Below, in pieces: positions 8,842 to 16,866 of a DNA stretch of 64,000 nt. The notes beneath the pieces are model-generated. The model was given only the letters and a program-made list of their open reading frames with translations, was not told the origin of the DNA and did not search any database. Position 1 is the stretch's first letter, and the number at the start of each line of letters is the position of its first letter. A program made the position numbers and the translations under genes. This DNA comes from Vibrio sp. HI00D65 (GTDB lineage: Bacteria > Pseudomonadota > Gammaproteobacteria > Enterobacterales > Vibrionaceae), in contig NZ_LWEH01000123.1 in the NCBI RefSeq assembly GCF_001635455.1, positions 62,001-126,000 of the forward strand. Direction: 5' to 3'.

Positions 8842-10128
8842 TTACGCTGGTTGGACACGACGAAGTACTGCTTTTAGCGCTTCAAAATCGTTATCTAAAT
8901 CTTCAGACAATAGCTCCATCGCCGCGTGTTTTGCTAGCGGGCCCGGTAATTCAATATCTGAACCTAGGATATCATCGACCACTTCTTTGAACTTAGCAGG
9001 GTGGGCTGTACATAGGAACAAGCCTGTTTCACCTTCTTGCAACTGTTCATCCAATAGACGGTAAGCGATAGCACCATGTGGCTCACAAAGGTAACCTTGC
9101 GCTTTAAGGTCACGTACTGATTCAGCACTCTGCTCGTCAGACACTTTACCTTTGCCCAGAGTATCCAAGCCCCAACCTTTCAGTTGGCAAAGCTCTTCGA
9201 TACGAGGCCAGTTGTTTGGCTGGCTCACATCCATCGCGTTCGATGTTGTCGCAACGGTTGGCTTTGGATTCCATTCACCGGTTTCTAGGTAGCGTGGAAC
9301 CGTGTCATTTTCGTTGGTAGCGGCAATGAAACGCTTCACTGGTAAGCCAAGCGCTTTCGCCAAAAGACCAGCCGTTAAGTTACCGAAGTTACCACTTGGT
9401 ACAGAGATAACCAGGTTTTCACGCTGCTCTTTGGTTAGCTGAGAAGCTGCTTCAAAGTAGTAACAGATCTGAGCCATCAAGCGGCTGATGTTGATAGAGT
9501 TTGCTGAGTTAAGACCAATTTCTTCACGCAGTGCTGCGTCATCAAATGCATCTTTTACTAGCGCCTGACACGCGTCAAAATCGCCATCAATCGCTACCGT
9601 GTGGATGTTCTTACCCAGCGTACAGAATAGTTTTTCTTGTAGCGGGCTGATCTTGCCTTTTGGGTAAAGAATCACAACGTTGATGTCTTCCATGCCGTAG
9701 AAAGCATGCGCAACTGCTGCACCAGTATCACCTGATGTTGCTGTCAAAATAGTGATTTGACCACCATCTGAAACCGCCGCTAGAGATTGCGCCATGAAGC
9801 GGCCACCAAAATCTTTAAACGCCAGTGTTGGACCATGGAAAAGTTCAAGTGCGTAAACACCACCTTTTACTTGGTTGATTGGTGCAGGGAATTGGAACGC
9901 TGCATCCACCATTTGATCGATCTGCTCTTTCGGTAGTTCATCACCGATAAGCGCCGACAAAATCTTTGAGCTACGAGGGACAAAATCCTCTGCTAGCAGC
10001 GCATCGATATCATCAAACTTTGGCAGTTCAGATGGGAAAAATAGACCTTGATTGCGACCTAAGCCTTGACGAACGGCTTGGCCAAAAGAGACTTGTTCAT
10101 CATTTTCTTTGATGTTGTACAGTTTCAT
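8842..10128 (-). CDS. thrC: Threonine synthase
   Basis: PLP enzyme that converts O-phosphohomoserine to threonine, the last step of threonine synthesis. It has 428 residues, the same as E. coli ThrC. The PLP lysine is in [13 protein letters not shown] (Lys105). [15 protein letters not shown] (phosphate binding) and VPSGNFGN are intact. Its ATG overlaps the thrB stop by four bases (ATGA), so translation is coupled within thrLABC. It lies last in the operon, before a terminator. Confidence 0.98.
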   Translation of the reverse strand: MKLYNIKENDEQVSFGQAVRQGLGRNQGLFFPSELPKFDDIDALLAEDFVPRSSKILSALIGDELPKEQIDQMVDAAFQFPAPINQVKGGVYALELFHGPTLAFKDFGGRFMAQSLAAVSDGGQITILTATSGDTGAAVAHAFYGMEDINVVILYPKGKISPLQEKLFCTLGKNIHTVAIDGDFDACQALVKDAFDDAALREEIGLNSANSINISRLMAQICYYFEAASQLTKEQRENLVISVPSGNFGNLTAGLLAKALGLPVKRFIAATNENDTVPRYLETGEWNPKPTVATTSNAMDVSQPNNWPRIEELCQLKGWGLDTLGKGKVSDEQSAESVRDLKAQGYLCEPHGAIAYRLLDEQLQEGETGLFLCTAHPAKFKEVVDDILGSDIELPGPLAKHAAMELLSEDLDNDFEALKAVLRRVQPA

Positions 10129-11096
10129 AACTCACTTCCTGTAACGATCGAACCTTGCTTATCTAGGCGACAAACGTGAACGAATCCTTCTTCATTTTGT
10201 ACGTAATTTTGTTCTAACCAGCGTGCAACACGCTCGGCGACATCTTGTTCTTTGCAAATGCTAAATAGAGTTGGGCCGCTACCGGAAATACCAGTAGCCA
10301 ATGCACCAGCCGACAACGCATATTTACGTGCGTCAGCAAACCCTGGAAGCAGTTTCTCACGATATGGTTCAGCGATCACGTCTTTGATCATCTTCGCTGC
10401 CAGCTCAGGTTGGCCTGAGTGACACGCGTGGATAAAGCCCGCTAAATGGCGACCATGTGCAATGATATCTTGGCGACGGTACTGAGACGGTAAGATCTCT
10501 CGCGCTTCTGCTGTTGAAACCTTAATGCCCGGGTAAGCCATTACCCAATACCAGTCATCAAAACATGGGACTTCTTGGCTAATGATGCCTAGCTCTTCAA
10601 GCATCAATTGCACACCACCTAGGTAGCAAGGTGCTACGTTATCGTAGTGCACGCCGCCTGAAATTTTACCTTCCATTTCACCCATTAAGGCAAGCAGTTC
10701 AGTTTCATCCAGTGGCTGACCATGAAAACGGTTTAGCGCATCAAGCGCCGCTACGATTGAACATGCACTTGAACCTAAGCCGGAACCGATAGGCATATTC
10801 TTTTCTAGTGTCATTTCCAGTGGCTTAAGCGCAACGCCTTTCTTATCTAGCTCTCTAGAGAACACCACCCAACAGTCGTAGACGATATTTTCCTTCGCTT
10901 CAGCAGGCAGCTTAGAAACAAAGCTGCCTGCTGTTTTAAGTGAGAATGGTTCATCACCTGCTTGAACCATAACTCGGTCACCCAGCAGTGTGCCATCCAC
11001 TGGAGACACGGCGGCCCCCAGTACATCAAAGCCTACACTGACGTTACCGATTGATGCAGGAGCATAAACGACAACATCCATTTCACTTGAACTCAT
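10125..11096 (-). CDS. thrB: Homoserine kinase
   Basis: GHMP-family kinase that phosphorylates homoserine with ATP. The GHMP glycine-rich motif [12 protein letters not shown] is intact, as are [21 protein letters not shown] at the N-terminus and GISGSGPT near the C-terminus. I chose the ATG at 11096: AGGAG lies 7 nt upstream, within the thrA 3' end, and it starts only 2 nt after the thrA stop. This gives 323 residues; a later ATG at 11081 would give 318, nearer the 310 of E. coli. Confidence 0.96.
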   Translation of the reverse strand: MSSSEMDVVVYAPASIGNVSVGFDVLGAAVSPVDGTLLGDRVMVQAGDEPFSLKTAGSFVSKLPAEAKENIVYDCWVVFSRELDKKGVALKPLEMTLEKNMPIGSGLGSSACSIVAALDALNRFHGQPLDETELLALMGEMEGKISGGVHYDNVAPCYLGGVQLMLEELGIISQEVPCFDDWYWVMAYPGIKVSTAEAREILPSQYRRQDIIAHGRHLAGFIHACHSGQPELAAKMIKDVIAEPYREKLLPGFADARKYALSAGALATGISGSGPTLFSICKEQDVAERVARWLEQNYVQNEEGFVHVCRLDKQGSIVTGSEL

Positions 11097-11098
11097 TC

Positions 11099-13558
11099 CT
11101 AAACTCCTAATTTCCAACCAAGAGTACGCATCACATCAGAGAATACGCCTGCTGCTGTTACTTCAGTACCGGCACCGTAGCCGCGAAGAACAAGTGGGAT
11201 TGGTTGGTAGTAACGGCTGTAGAATGCTAGAGCGTTCTCGCCATCTTTAATCTTGAACATTGGGTCGTCGCCATCAACAGCTGCGATACGAACCTTACAC
11301 TTACCTTCCGCGATTTCACCAACATAACGAAGTACTTTGCCTTCTTCTGCTGCGATAGCTGATTGCTCTTGGAAGTAAGCATCCGCTTCAGGTAAGCGAG
11401 CCATGAACTCTTCAACCGTACCTGAATCATCAAAACCTGGTGGTAGAGCTTGGTCGACTTCCACATCTTCAAGTTCAAGCGCCATGCCAGCTTCACGAGC
11501 TAGGATAAGCAGCTTACGCGCCACATCCATACCTGATAGATCATCACGTGGGTCAGGTTCAGTAAAACCATTCTCTTTAGCGATGTTCGTTGCTTGGCTC
11601 AGTGTCATGCCTTCATCAAGCTTACCGAAGATGTAAGAAAGAGAACCAGACAGAATACCGTTGAACTTCTCAAGTTCATCACCTGCAGAGATTAGGTTCT
11701 GTAGGTTTTCGATTACTGGCAGACCTGCGCCTACGGTTGTCTCATACATCAGCTTACGACGTGAGTTACGTGCAACTTCACGCAGCTGATGGTAGTAAGA
11801 CATGCTTGCTGTGTTTGCTTTCTTGTTTGGTGTTACTACGTGGAATCCTGCTGCTAGGAAGTCAGCATACTGCGCTGCAATATCTTCACTAGACGTACAA
11901 TCAACCAATACTGGGTTGATGATATGGTTGCGTTGAACAAGAGCCGCTAAGCGAGCTAGGCTGAACTCTTCGGTCGCGCTCGACATGCGATCACGCCACT
12001 GTTCTAGTGGTAGGCCTTCACTGTCTAGCAACAAGCCTTTGCTGTTGGCTAAACCACATACGCGGATCACGATGCCTTTTTCAGCCAGTTTGCCCTGCTG
12101 ACGTTGGATCTGGTCAACAAGTTCACCACCAACACCGCCAACACCCACAACGAATACATCAAGGAAGTGCTTAGAGTTAAATAGGTTCTCGTGACACGCT
12201 TTGATTGCTTCTGAAATTTTATCTTCAGGGATAACAGCAGAGATAGCGCGCTCAGATGAGCCTTGTGCAATCGCCACAATGTTAACGTTCACTTCAGCTA
12301 AAGAAGAGAAGAACTGAGAAGCAACGCCACGTGAAGTACGCATACCATCGCCCACCAGCGTCACGATAGCAACGTCGTCCATGAACTCAACTGGCTCTAA
12401 CAGGCCATCTTTAAGTTCAAGTTCAAATGCTTCTGATAGCACTTGCTTAGCTTTTAACTTGTCAGCCGATTCGATACAGAAGCTGATGCTGTATTCAGAG
12501 GACGACTGAGTAATAAGAACAATAGAAACACCAGCTGAAGACATTGCACCGAATACTCGGCTCGCCATACCTACCATGCCTTTCATGCCAGGGCCAGATA
12601 CGTTAACCATCGTTAGGTCACTTAGTGTCGTAATACCTTTGATCGCTAGGTTATCTTCACCAGTGTCTTGACCAATAAGTGTGCCCGCACCTTGAGGGTT
12701 AAAGCTGTTTTTGATCAGACAGGGAATATGGAATTGTGCGATAGGCGCAATGGTTTTAGGGTGTAGAACCGAAGCACCGAAGTAAGAAAGCTCCATCGCT
12801 TCTTGGTAACTTAAAGACTTAAGTAGACGAGCATCGTCAACTAAGCGCGGGTCACAGTTGTAAACGCCATCGACATCAGTCCAAATTTCACAGCAATCAG
12901 CACGTAGACACGCCGCTAACACAGCCGCTGAGTAGTCAGAGCCATTACGACCAAGCGTGACTAACTCGCCTTTCTCATTACCAGCAGTAAAGCCAGGCAT
13001 GATGTTAACGTGGCCTTTCGGAAGTGGAGACTGTTGGAAGTTCTGAGTAGAGACATCCACATCGACCATAGCTTCTAGGTGATCACCTTTAGCATATAGG
13101 TATTGAACAGAGTCAATCAGGCTGGCCGGTTGGCCTTTCGCTTCCAATACCGCTTTCATTAACTGGATAGAGATTCGCTCACCTTTACTGATGATGCGAG
13201 CATTGACGTGATTCGGACACATACCAAGTAGGTTAATGCCATTCACGAACTGCTTTAACTGAGTAAGAGAGGTATCGACCTGCTCTTGAAACGCTGAACC
13301 ATCAATAGAAGGCACAACCGCTTTGATCTCTGCAAACAGAGTATTAAATGAAGATTCGATCTCTGTAATTTGTGCTTCAGCTTCACCATTTTTCAGTGCA
13401 GCTTCGATAACAGCGACCAACTTATTGGTTGTTTTTCCTGGAGCCGATAGTACAACGGCTAGCTCTTCTTGCTGGGCATTATTAGCGATGATATCAGCCG
13501 CTCGTAAAAAACGATCTGCATCAGCTAATGATGAACCTCCAAACTTTAAAACGCGCAT
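11099..13558 (-). CDS. thrA: Bifunctional aspartokinase I / homoserine dehydrogenase I
   Basis: Fusion enzyme for the first and third steps from aspartate to threonine. The N-terminal aspartokinase begins [13 protein letters not shown] and has the [23 protein letters not shown] block. Paired ACT regulatory domains follow near residues 310-460. The homoserine dehydrogenase half begins with the nucleotide-binding [14 protein letters not shown] near residue 465 and has VGAGLPVI. Length is 819 residues (820 in E. coli). The ATG at 13558 is preferred over an upstream ATG at 13570 because GGAG lies 6 nt before it and the product then begins like the family. Control is by the thrL attenuator upstream and, in the family, by threonine feedback. 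Confidence 0.98.
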   Translation of the reverse strand: MRVLKFGGSSLADADRFLRAADIIANNAQQEELAVVLSAPGKTTNKLVAVIEAALKNGEAEAQITEIESSFNTLFAEIKAVVPSIDGSAFQEQVDTSLTQLKQFVNGINLLGMCPNHVNARIISKGERISIQLMKAVLEAKGQPASLIDSVQYLYAKGDHLEAMVDVDVSTQNFQQSPLPKGHVNIMPGFTAGNEKGELVTLGRNGSDYSAAVLAACLRADCCEIWTDVDGVYNCDPRLVDDARLLKSLSYQEAMELSYFGASVLHPKTIAPIAQFHIPCLIKNSFNPQGAGTLIGQDTGEDNLAIKGITTLSDLTMVNVSGPGMKGMVGMASRVFGAMSSAGVSIVLITQSSSEYSISFCIESADKLKAKQVLSEAFELELKDGLLEPVEFMDDVAIVTLVGDGMRTSRGVASQFFSSLAEVNVNIVAIAQGSSERAISAVIPEDKISEAIKACHENLFNSKHFLDVFVVGVGGVGGELVDQIQRQQGKLAEKGIVIRVCGLANSKGLLLDSEGLPLEQWRDRMSSATEEFSLARLAALVQRNHIINPVLVDCTSSEDIAAQYADFLAAGFHVVTPNKKANTASMSYYHQLREVARNSRRKLMYETTVGAGLPVIENLQNLISAGDELEKFNGILSGSLSYIFGKLDEGMTLSQATNIAKENGFTEPDPRDDLSGMDVARKLLILAREAGMALELEDVEVDQALPPGFDDSGTVEEFMARLPEADAYFQEQSAIAAEEGKVLRYVGEIAEGKCKVRIAAVDGDDPMFKIKDGENALAFYSRYYQPIPLVLRGYGAGTEVTAAGVFSDVMRTLGWKLGV

Positions 13559-13587
13559 CCCTTTCTCCATGAGTCATAAAAATGGTA

Positions 13588-13630
13588 CAAAAAAAAAGGC
13601 CTGTATCTTGTTGGATACAGGCCTTTTTTT
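13588..13630 (-). terminator. thr operon attenuator (terminator hairpin)
   Basis: Perfect stem GGCCTGTATC / GATACAGGCC (13598-13607 with 13614-13623), followed on the minus strand by about ten Ts. It lies between the leader peptide stop (13644) and the thrA start (13558), the place of a classic attenuator. Confidence 0.92.
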
Positions 13631-13643
13631 TAAAATCCGTTAC

Positions 13644-13697
13644 TTAGCAGCCTGCCCCAACAATGTTAATGTCGGTAATAATAATGGTTGTGGTCAT
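13644..13697 (-). CDS. thrL: thr operon leader peptide
   Basis: Leader peptide of 17 residues, MTTTIIITDINIVGAGC, with four Thr and five Ile codons. Ribosome stalling when charged Thr- or Ile-tRNA is scarce should stop the attenuator at 13588-13630 from forming and let thrABC be read. This is the same logic as E. coli thrL (rich in Thr and Ile). The Shine-Dalgarno is weak. A possible sigma-70 promoter lies about 60 nt upstream (TTGACG near 13775-13780 with TAAACG near 13751-13756, 18-bp gap). Confidence 0.9.
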   Translation of the reverse strand: MTTTIIITDINIVGAGC

Positions 13698-14022
13698 TAC
13701 TAGGTGGCTTAAGTGCTGCATATCAAATTCTCTGCTTGTGCTTTACTCTACGTTTATCAATTTTTACCACTAGACGTCAATGAAAAGTTGCGTTTTTTTA
13801 CATTCGAAGCGTTTTTCAGAGCAAACCGTCATTTCAGTGATAAAACATCCATTGTGCACCGATAATTCGAAGATACAGTTTGATTAACGAACAAAGAAGC
13901 AACCAATTTCATATAGGTTCATAACAAAATGCTATATCGATTGTTCAGCAAGCATACAAGAACTGTGCTTTAATTGAACGATAACGTTCAAAAACAATAA
14001 TAAATAACATCAGGAGTGGGAA
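13698..14022. other. Intergenic region between thrL and the exported-protein gene
   Basis: 325 bp holding the divergent promoters of thrLABC (-) and of the gene at 14023 (+). The only strong element is the inverted repeat at 13974-13991, listed separately. No small gene seen. Confidence 0.6.
13974..13991. promoter_or_regulatory. Perfect 7-bp inverted repeat, operator candidate
   Basis: TTGAACG-ATAA-CGTTCAA lies 32 bp before the GTG start of the unknown exported protein. Size and symmetry fit a dimeric repressor or activator site; the regulator is unknown. It could alternatively be a hairpin in the 5' leader. Confidence 0.5.
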
Positions 14023-14481
14023 GTGAAAAGATTACTTATTCTTTCAGCATTTGCTATGCCTGTTGTTTGTTCAGCGAATAGCTTGCCCTTATTACCTAGT
14101 CAGATTGATCGTTCAGCACACAAATTCTTTATCTCATCCCAAAATGCGTCCAACGAGAATTTCGATACGTGGAAAGTCGACAGTGGCTACGCCTATAGCT
14201 TGTTTGGCGATGTGGATCTGTATGTCGGTACGCGGATCAACAGTGCATCATTGAAACACGAAAATGGATTCTTGAGCGGTGTCAGTTACCAGTTCTCAGA
14301 AAGGATCTCTTTCAACAGTTCTCTTCATACCTATAAAGATGAAACTGAAGAGAATGAGCAGTCTGTCGCAGCTGAAGTATCGAGCCGAGTACAACTAACA
14401 GACAACTTGGATTTGCATGCCACCCTTGATTACGAAGAGTGGCAGCAAGGTGTCGAAGTAGGGTTAGGATTTCGCTTCTAA
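14023..14481 (+). CDS. Exported beta-rich protein, probable small outer-membrane barrel, unknown
   Basis: I do not recognise the family. The product has 152 residues. It starts with a signal peptide (KRLLILSAFAMPVVCSANS, likely cut after the Ala or Ser near residue 18-19). The rest alternates polar and hydrophobic residues in short strands (VDLYVGTRINSASL, FLSGVSYQFSERISF, LDLHATLDYEEWQQGVEVGLGF) and ends in Arg-Phe. A C-terminal Phe after a beta strand is the usual BAM recognition signal, so an outer-membrane beta-barrel is plausible. The GTG start has AGGAG 6 nt upstream. It is convergent with the RraA gene and has no terminator of its own. Confidence 0.75.
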   Translation: MKRLLILSAFAMPVVCSANSLPLLPSQIDRSAHKFFISSQNASNENFDTWKVDSGYAYSLFGDVDLYVGTRINSASLKHENGFLSGVSYQFSERISFNSSLHTYKDETEENEQSVAAEVSSRVQLTDNLDLHATLDYEEWQQGVEVGLGFRF

Positions 14482-14509
14482 CCTAATAAGCTTGATATAG
14501 GTAAATAAA

Positions 14510-14995
14510 CTAAGATTCAAGCAACAGCTCAGATGAAATTAACACACCATTCCAATCTGCATAGATGTAATCACCAGGCTGAATCAATTGATTGTGCACT
14601 GTCAATGTCACATTCACTTGTCCCACACCGCGCTTCTCTGTTTTGAATGGTGATGCACCTAGCGCCTGAACACCCAAGTCCATTTGCGACATCATGCCCA
14701 CATCACGCACAGCGCCGTTAACAATCACGCCCTCCCAACCATTTTCTATAGCAAGAATAGCGAGTTGATCGCCAAGTAGCGCTTTTTGACACGAGCCATT
14801 TCCGTCGACAACCAACACTTTACCGTTGCCGTCGGTATCTAATACCTCACGAACCTTGGAATTATCGTGATAACAACGAACTGTTACAATTTTTCCCCAG
14901 AACGCACCACGTTGTCCGAAGTTCTGCAAAGGTAGGTCAAGTAAGGTGACTTTGCTTTCAAACTCATCGCATAAGTCAGGTGTTATATCGTGCAT
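14510..14995 (-). CDS. rraA: RraA family protein (RNase E activity regulator-like)
   Basis: Protein of 161 residues, the same length as E. coli RraA, which binds RNase E and slows RNA decay. The family fold is shown by [36 protein letters not shown] and [15 protein letters not shown]. The motif GAVRD keeps the Arg-Asp pair used by the related class II aldolases (HMG/CHA aldolase type), which E. coli RraA has changed to GAVRQ. Vibrios can carry two RraA paralogues, and this one is not next to menA, so it may be the second one. Regulator versus aldolase is unsettled. Confidence 0.78.
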   Translation of the reverse strand: MHDITPDLCDEFESKVTLLDLPLQNFGQRGAFWGKIVTVRCYHDNSKVREVLDTDGNGKVLVVDGNGSCQKALLGDQLAILAIENGWEGVIVNGAVRDVGMMSQMDLGVQALGASPFKTEKRGVGQVNVTLTVHNQLIQPGDYIYADWNGVLISSELLLES

Positions 14996-15182
14996 ATATC
15001 CTCCATGAGTAAGGCAGACCTGTAAATCAGGCGATCCCCTATGCTTTATATTGTTATTAAAAATTATTCCTTTGTTTTCATTGTTCTATGCTCAACCTAA
15101 TACTGAATTAGGCTTGATTGAACATATTTATCTACTAGAATCTAAAGACAGCTTTCGGCTTCCTTGGTTCATAATCAGTTCG

Positions 15183-15237
15183 TTAGCAGGTGAGATGTGG
15201 TCACCATCTCGAATAATCATTCTTGTTCTCCTGCTAA
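15183..15237. repeat. Nested inverted repeat upstream of arcA
   Basis: Outer arms TTAGCAGG (15183-15190) and CCTGCTAA (15230-15237) enclose a second hairpin GAGATG-TGGTCAC-CATCTC (15192-15210). No T-run follows on either strand, so it is not a typical terminator. Confidence 0.5.
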
Positions 15238-15299
15238 ATAATCACCATACCACTGGTTAAGTTGTAGCCATACTATTAAAGTTTGTTGCGATACGGCGA

Positions 15300-15313
15300 T
15301 TGATGTAAATCAA
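15300..15313 (+). promoter_or_regulatory. FNR-type box upstream of arcA
   Basis: TTGATGTAAATCAA is a perfect match to TTGAT-N4-ATCAA. It lies 260 bp before the arcA start. E. coli arcA is also activated by FNR from a long leader, so this is likely the arcA promoter region. CRP can bind similar sites. Confidence 0.72.
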
Positions 15314-15572
15314 CAAAGTGAATGGAATTAACATTCTCACGTTGTTAGCATGCTGTTAACATTATAGAATCCGTTGCAATCACTAAAAGAATGATTGAAA
15401 GGCGTACTGGATCTACGTTGTTGGGCAATACTTCAAGGAAGGCAGATAGCTGGAAGTAAGTGTTTTTTTGAAAACTTTAAGTTATCATCAAAAATACATT
15501 ACCTGTATGTTATGTTTTTGCCTAGAATTTATTCTATTAGCACAGTTTCGTCACAAATTTAGGTACCGCCAA

Positions 15573-16289
15573 ATGCAAACCCCGCAGATTCTTATCGTTG
15601 AAGATGAGCAAGTAACTCGTAACACTCTAAAGAGTATTTTTGAAGCAGAGGGATATGCTGTTTTTGAGGCTAGCGACGGTGAAGAGATGCACCAAGTGCT
15701 ATCTGACAACCAAGTTAACCTTGTAATTATGGACATCAACCTTCCAGGTAAGAATGGCCTACTACTTGCGCGTGAACTACGTGAGCAAGCAAATGTAGCG
15801 CTTATGTTCTTAACTGGTCGTGATAATGAAGTTGATAAGATCCTAGGCCTAGAAATCGGCGCTGATGATTACATCACTAAGCCTTTCAATCCTCGTGAAC
15901 TGACTATCCGCGCACGCAACCTTCTTAACCGTTCAATGAGCACAAGCTCTGTTCAAGAAGAGAAGCGCAGCGTTGAGAAGTACGAGTTCAACGGTTGGGT
16001 ACTAGATATCAACAGTCGTTCTCTGGTTAACCCAGACGGCGAAGGCTACAAGCTACCTCGTTCAGAGTTCCGTGCTCTACTTCACTTCTGTGAGAACCCA
16101 GGTAAGATCCAAACACGTGCAGACCTTCTTAAGAAGATGACAGGCCGTGAGCTTAAGCCACACGATCGTACTGTAGACGTAACAATCCGTCGTATTCGTA
16201 AGCACTTTGAATCTGTTTCTGGTACACCAGAAATCATCGCAACAATTCACGGTGAAGGCTACCGCTTCTGTGGTGACCTAGAAGACTAA
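15573..16289 (+). CDS. arcA: Two-component response regulator ArcA
   Basis: OmpR-type regulator of the aerobic/anaerobic switch, phosphorylated by ArcB. It has 238 residues, as in E. coli. Receiver domain residues 1-120 with phosphoacceptor Asp54 in [12 protein letters not shown], the TGRD switch and the conserved Lys in [10 protein letters not shown]. The winged-helix DNA-binding domain follows (about residues 135-235) with [15 protein letters not shown]. The ATG at 15573 ([13 protein letters not shown]) is the family start; an in-frame extension to 15468 has no support. It is convergent with the lipoprotein-arcB pair and shares their terminator. Confidence 0.98.
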   Translation: MQTPQILIVEDEQVTRNTLKSIFEAEGYAVFEASDGEEMHQVLSDNQVNLVIMDINLPGKNGLLLARELREQANVALMFLTGRDNEVDKILGLEIGADDYITKPFNPRELTIRARNLLNRSMSTSSVQEEKRSVEKYEFNGWVLDINSRSLVNPDGEGYKLPRSEFRALLHFCENPGKIQTRADLLKKMTGRELKPHDRTVDVTIRRIRKHFESVSGTPEIIATIHGEGYRFCGDLED

Positions 16290-16357
16290 TTAGATTGGCG
16301 TTTCTAATCGTTTAGCACTGAGTGTTTTATTACAGTAGAAGCGCAATCAATAGTTAT

Positions 16358-16394
16358 CAAAAAGGGAGAATGCCAACGCATTCTCCCTTTTTTG
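16358..16394. terminator. Bidirectional terminator after arcA
   Basis: Stem AAAAGGGAGAATGC / GCATTCTCCCTTTT with a CAAC loop and T-runs on both strands. It separates arcA (+) from the lipoprotein gene (-). Confidence 0.9.
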
Positions 16395-16415
16395 TAGTTC
16401 TGGATTGAATAAGGT

Positions 16416-16859
16416 TTAGTAAACCGTATCGACCTTAACGTCTTTCTCCACTAGCCACTTCACCGTTTCACCGTCTTTCAGTTCAACCGCAACATCAACC
16501 GGCTTTTCGCTGTCGATCTCTAGCTGCCATACAAACGCAACTTCCCACTGAGTCTCGCTGTGCGTTCTTAGCTCAAGATCGTCAGCCGTTACTAACAAGG
16601 TATCTGCACCTTGCTTAACGGTCACACTCTCCACAGCCAGCGTTGCCGGTAATTCTGAATCTGATTCTAGGTAAATAGCGCCATGCAGAGTCTTGTCTTG
16701 AGTCTCTCCGATGGTCGGCATCTTGTTGTGCCAAAGGTTGCTTTTCATTGTGACTGTCGCTGCAGATACTTCAACTTGGTTGTCCTGCTGCCACTCAACT
16801 TGTGGTGCAGCACAGCCCGCTAATGCCACTACGCATGCGGCGAATGCTAATTTTTTCAT
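16416..16859 (-). CDS. Putative lipoprotein downstream of arcB, unknown
   Basis: A 147-residue protein with a lipoprotein signal peptide: KKLAFAACVVALAGC, lipobox LAGC with the lipid-bearing Cys at residue 16. Residue +2 is Ala, which favours sorting to the outer membrane. The mature part is beta-strand rich (LAVESVTVKQGADTLLV, WEVAFVWQLEI) and has no family I recognise. The ATG lies 7 nt after the arcB stop, so the two are almost certainly co-transcribed. A role in envelope or redox sensing with ArcB is only a guess from position. Confidence 0.8.
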   Translation of the reverse strand: MKKLAFAACVVALAGCAAPQVEWQQDNQVEVSAATVTMKSNLWHNKMPTIGETQDKTLHGAIYLESDSELPATLAVESVTVKQGADTLLVTADDLELRTHSETQWEVAFVWQLEIDSEKPVDVAVELKDGETVKWLVEKDVKVDTVY

Positions 16860-16866
16860 TATTCTT

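Larger units (their letters stand above)
14996..15572. other. rraA-arcA intergenic region with structured leader
   Basis: 577 bp. It contains a nested inverted repeat at 15183-15237 and a perfect FNR box at 15300-15313 (listed separately), then about 260 nt to the arcA start. Open frames here (for example 15051-15260) lack a good ribosome binding site and resemble no family I know, so I do not call a gene. Confidence 0.6.

Noticed and set aside
15051..15260. 69-codon open frame upstream of arcA
   Set aside because: No Shine-Dalgarno, and it covers the nested inverted repeat; composition is unlike the coding genes here.
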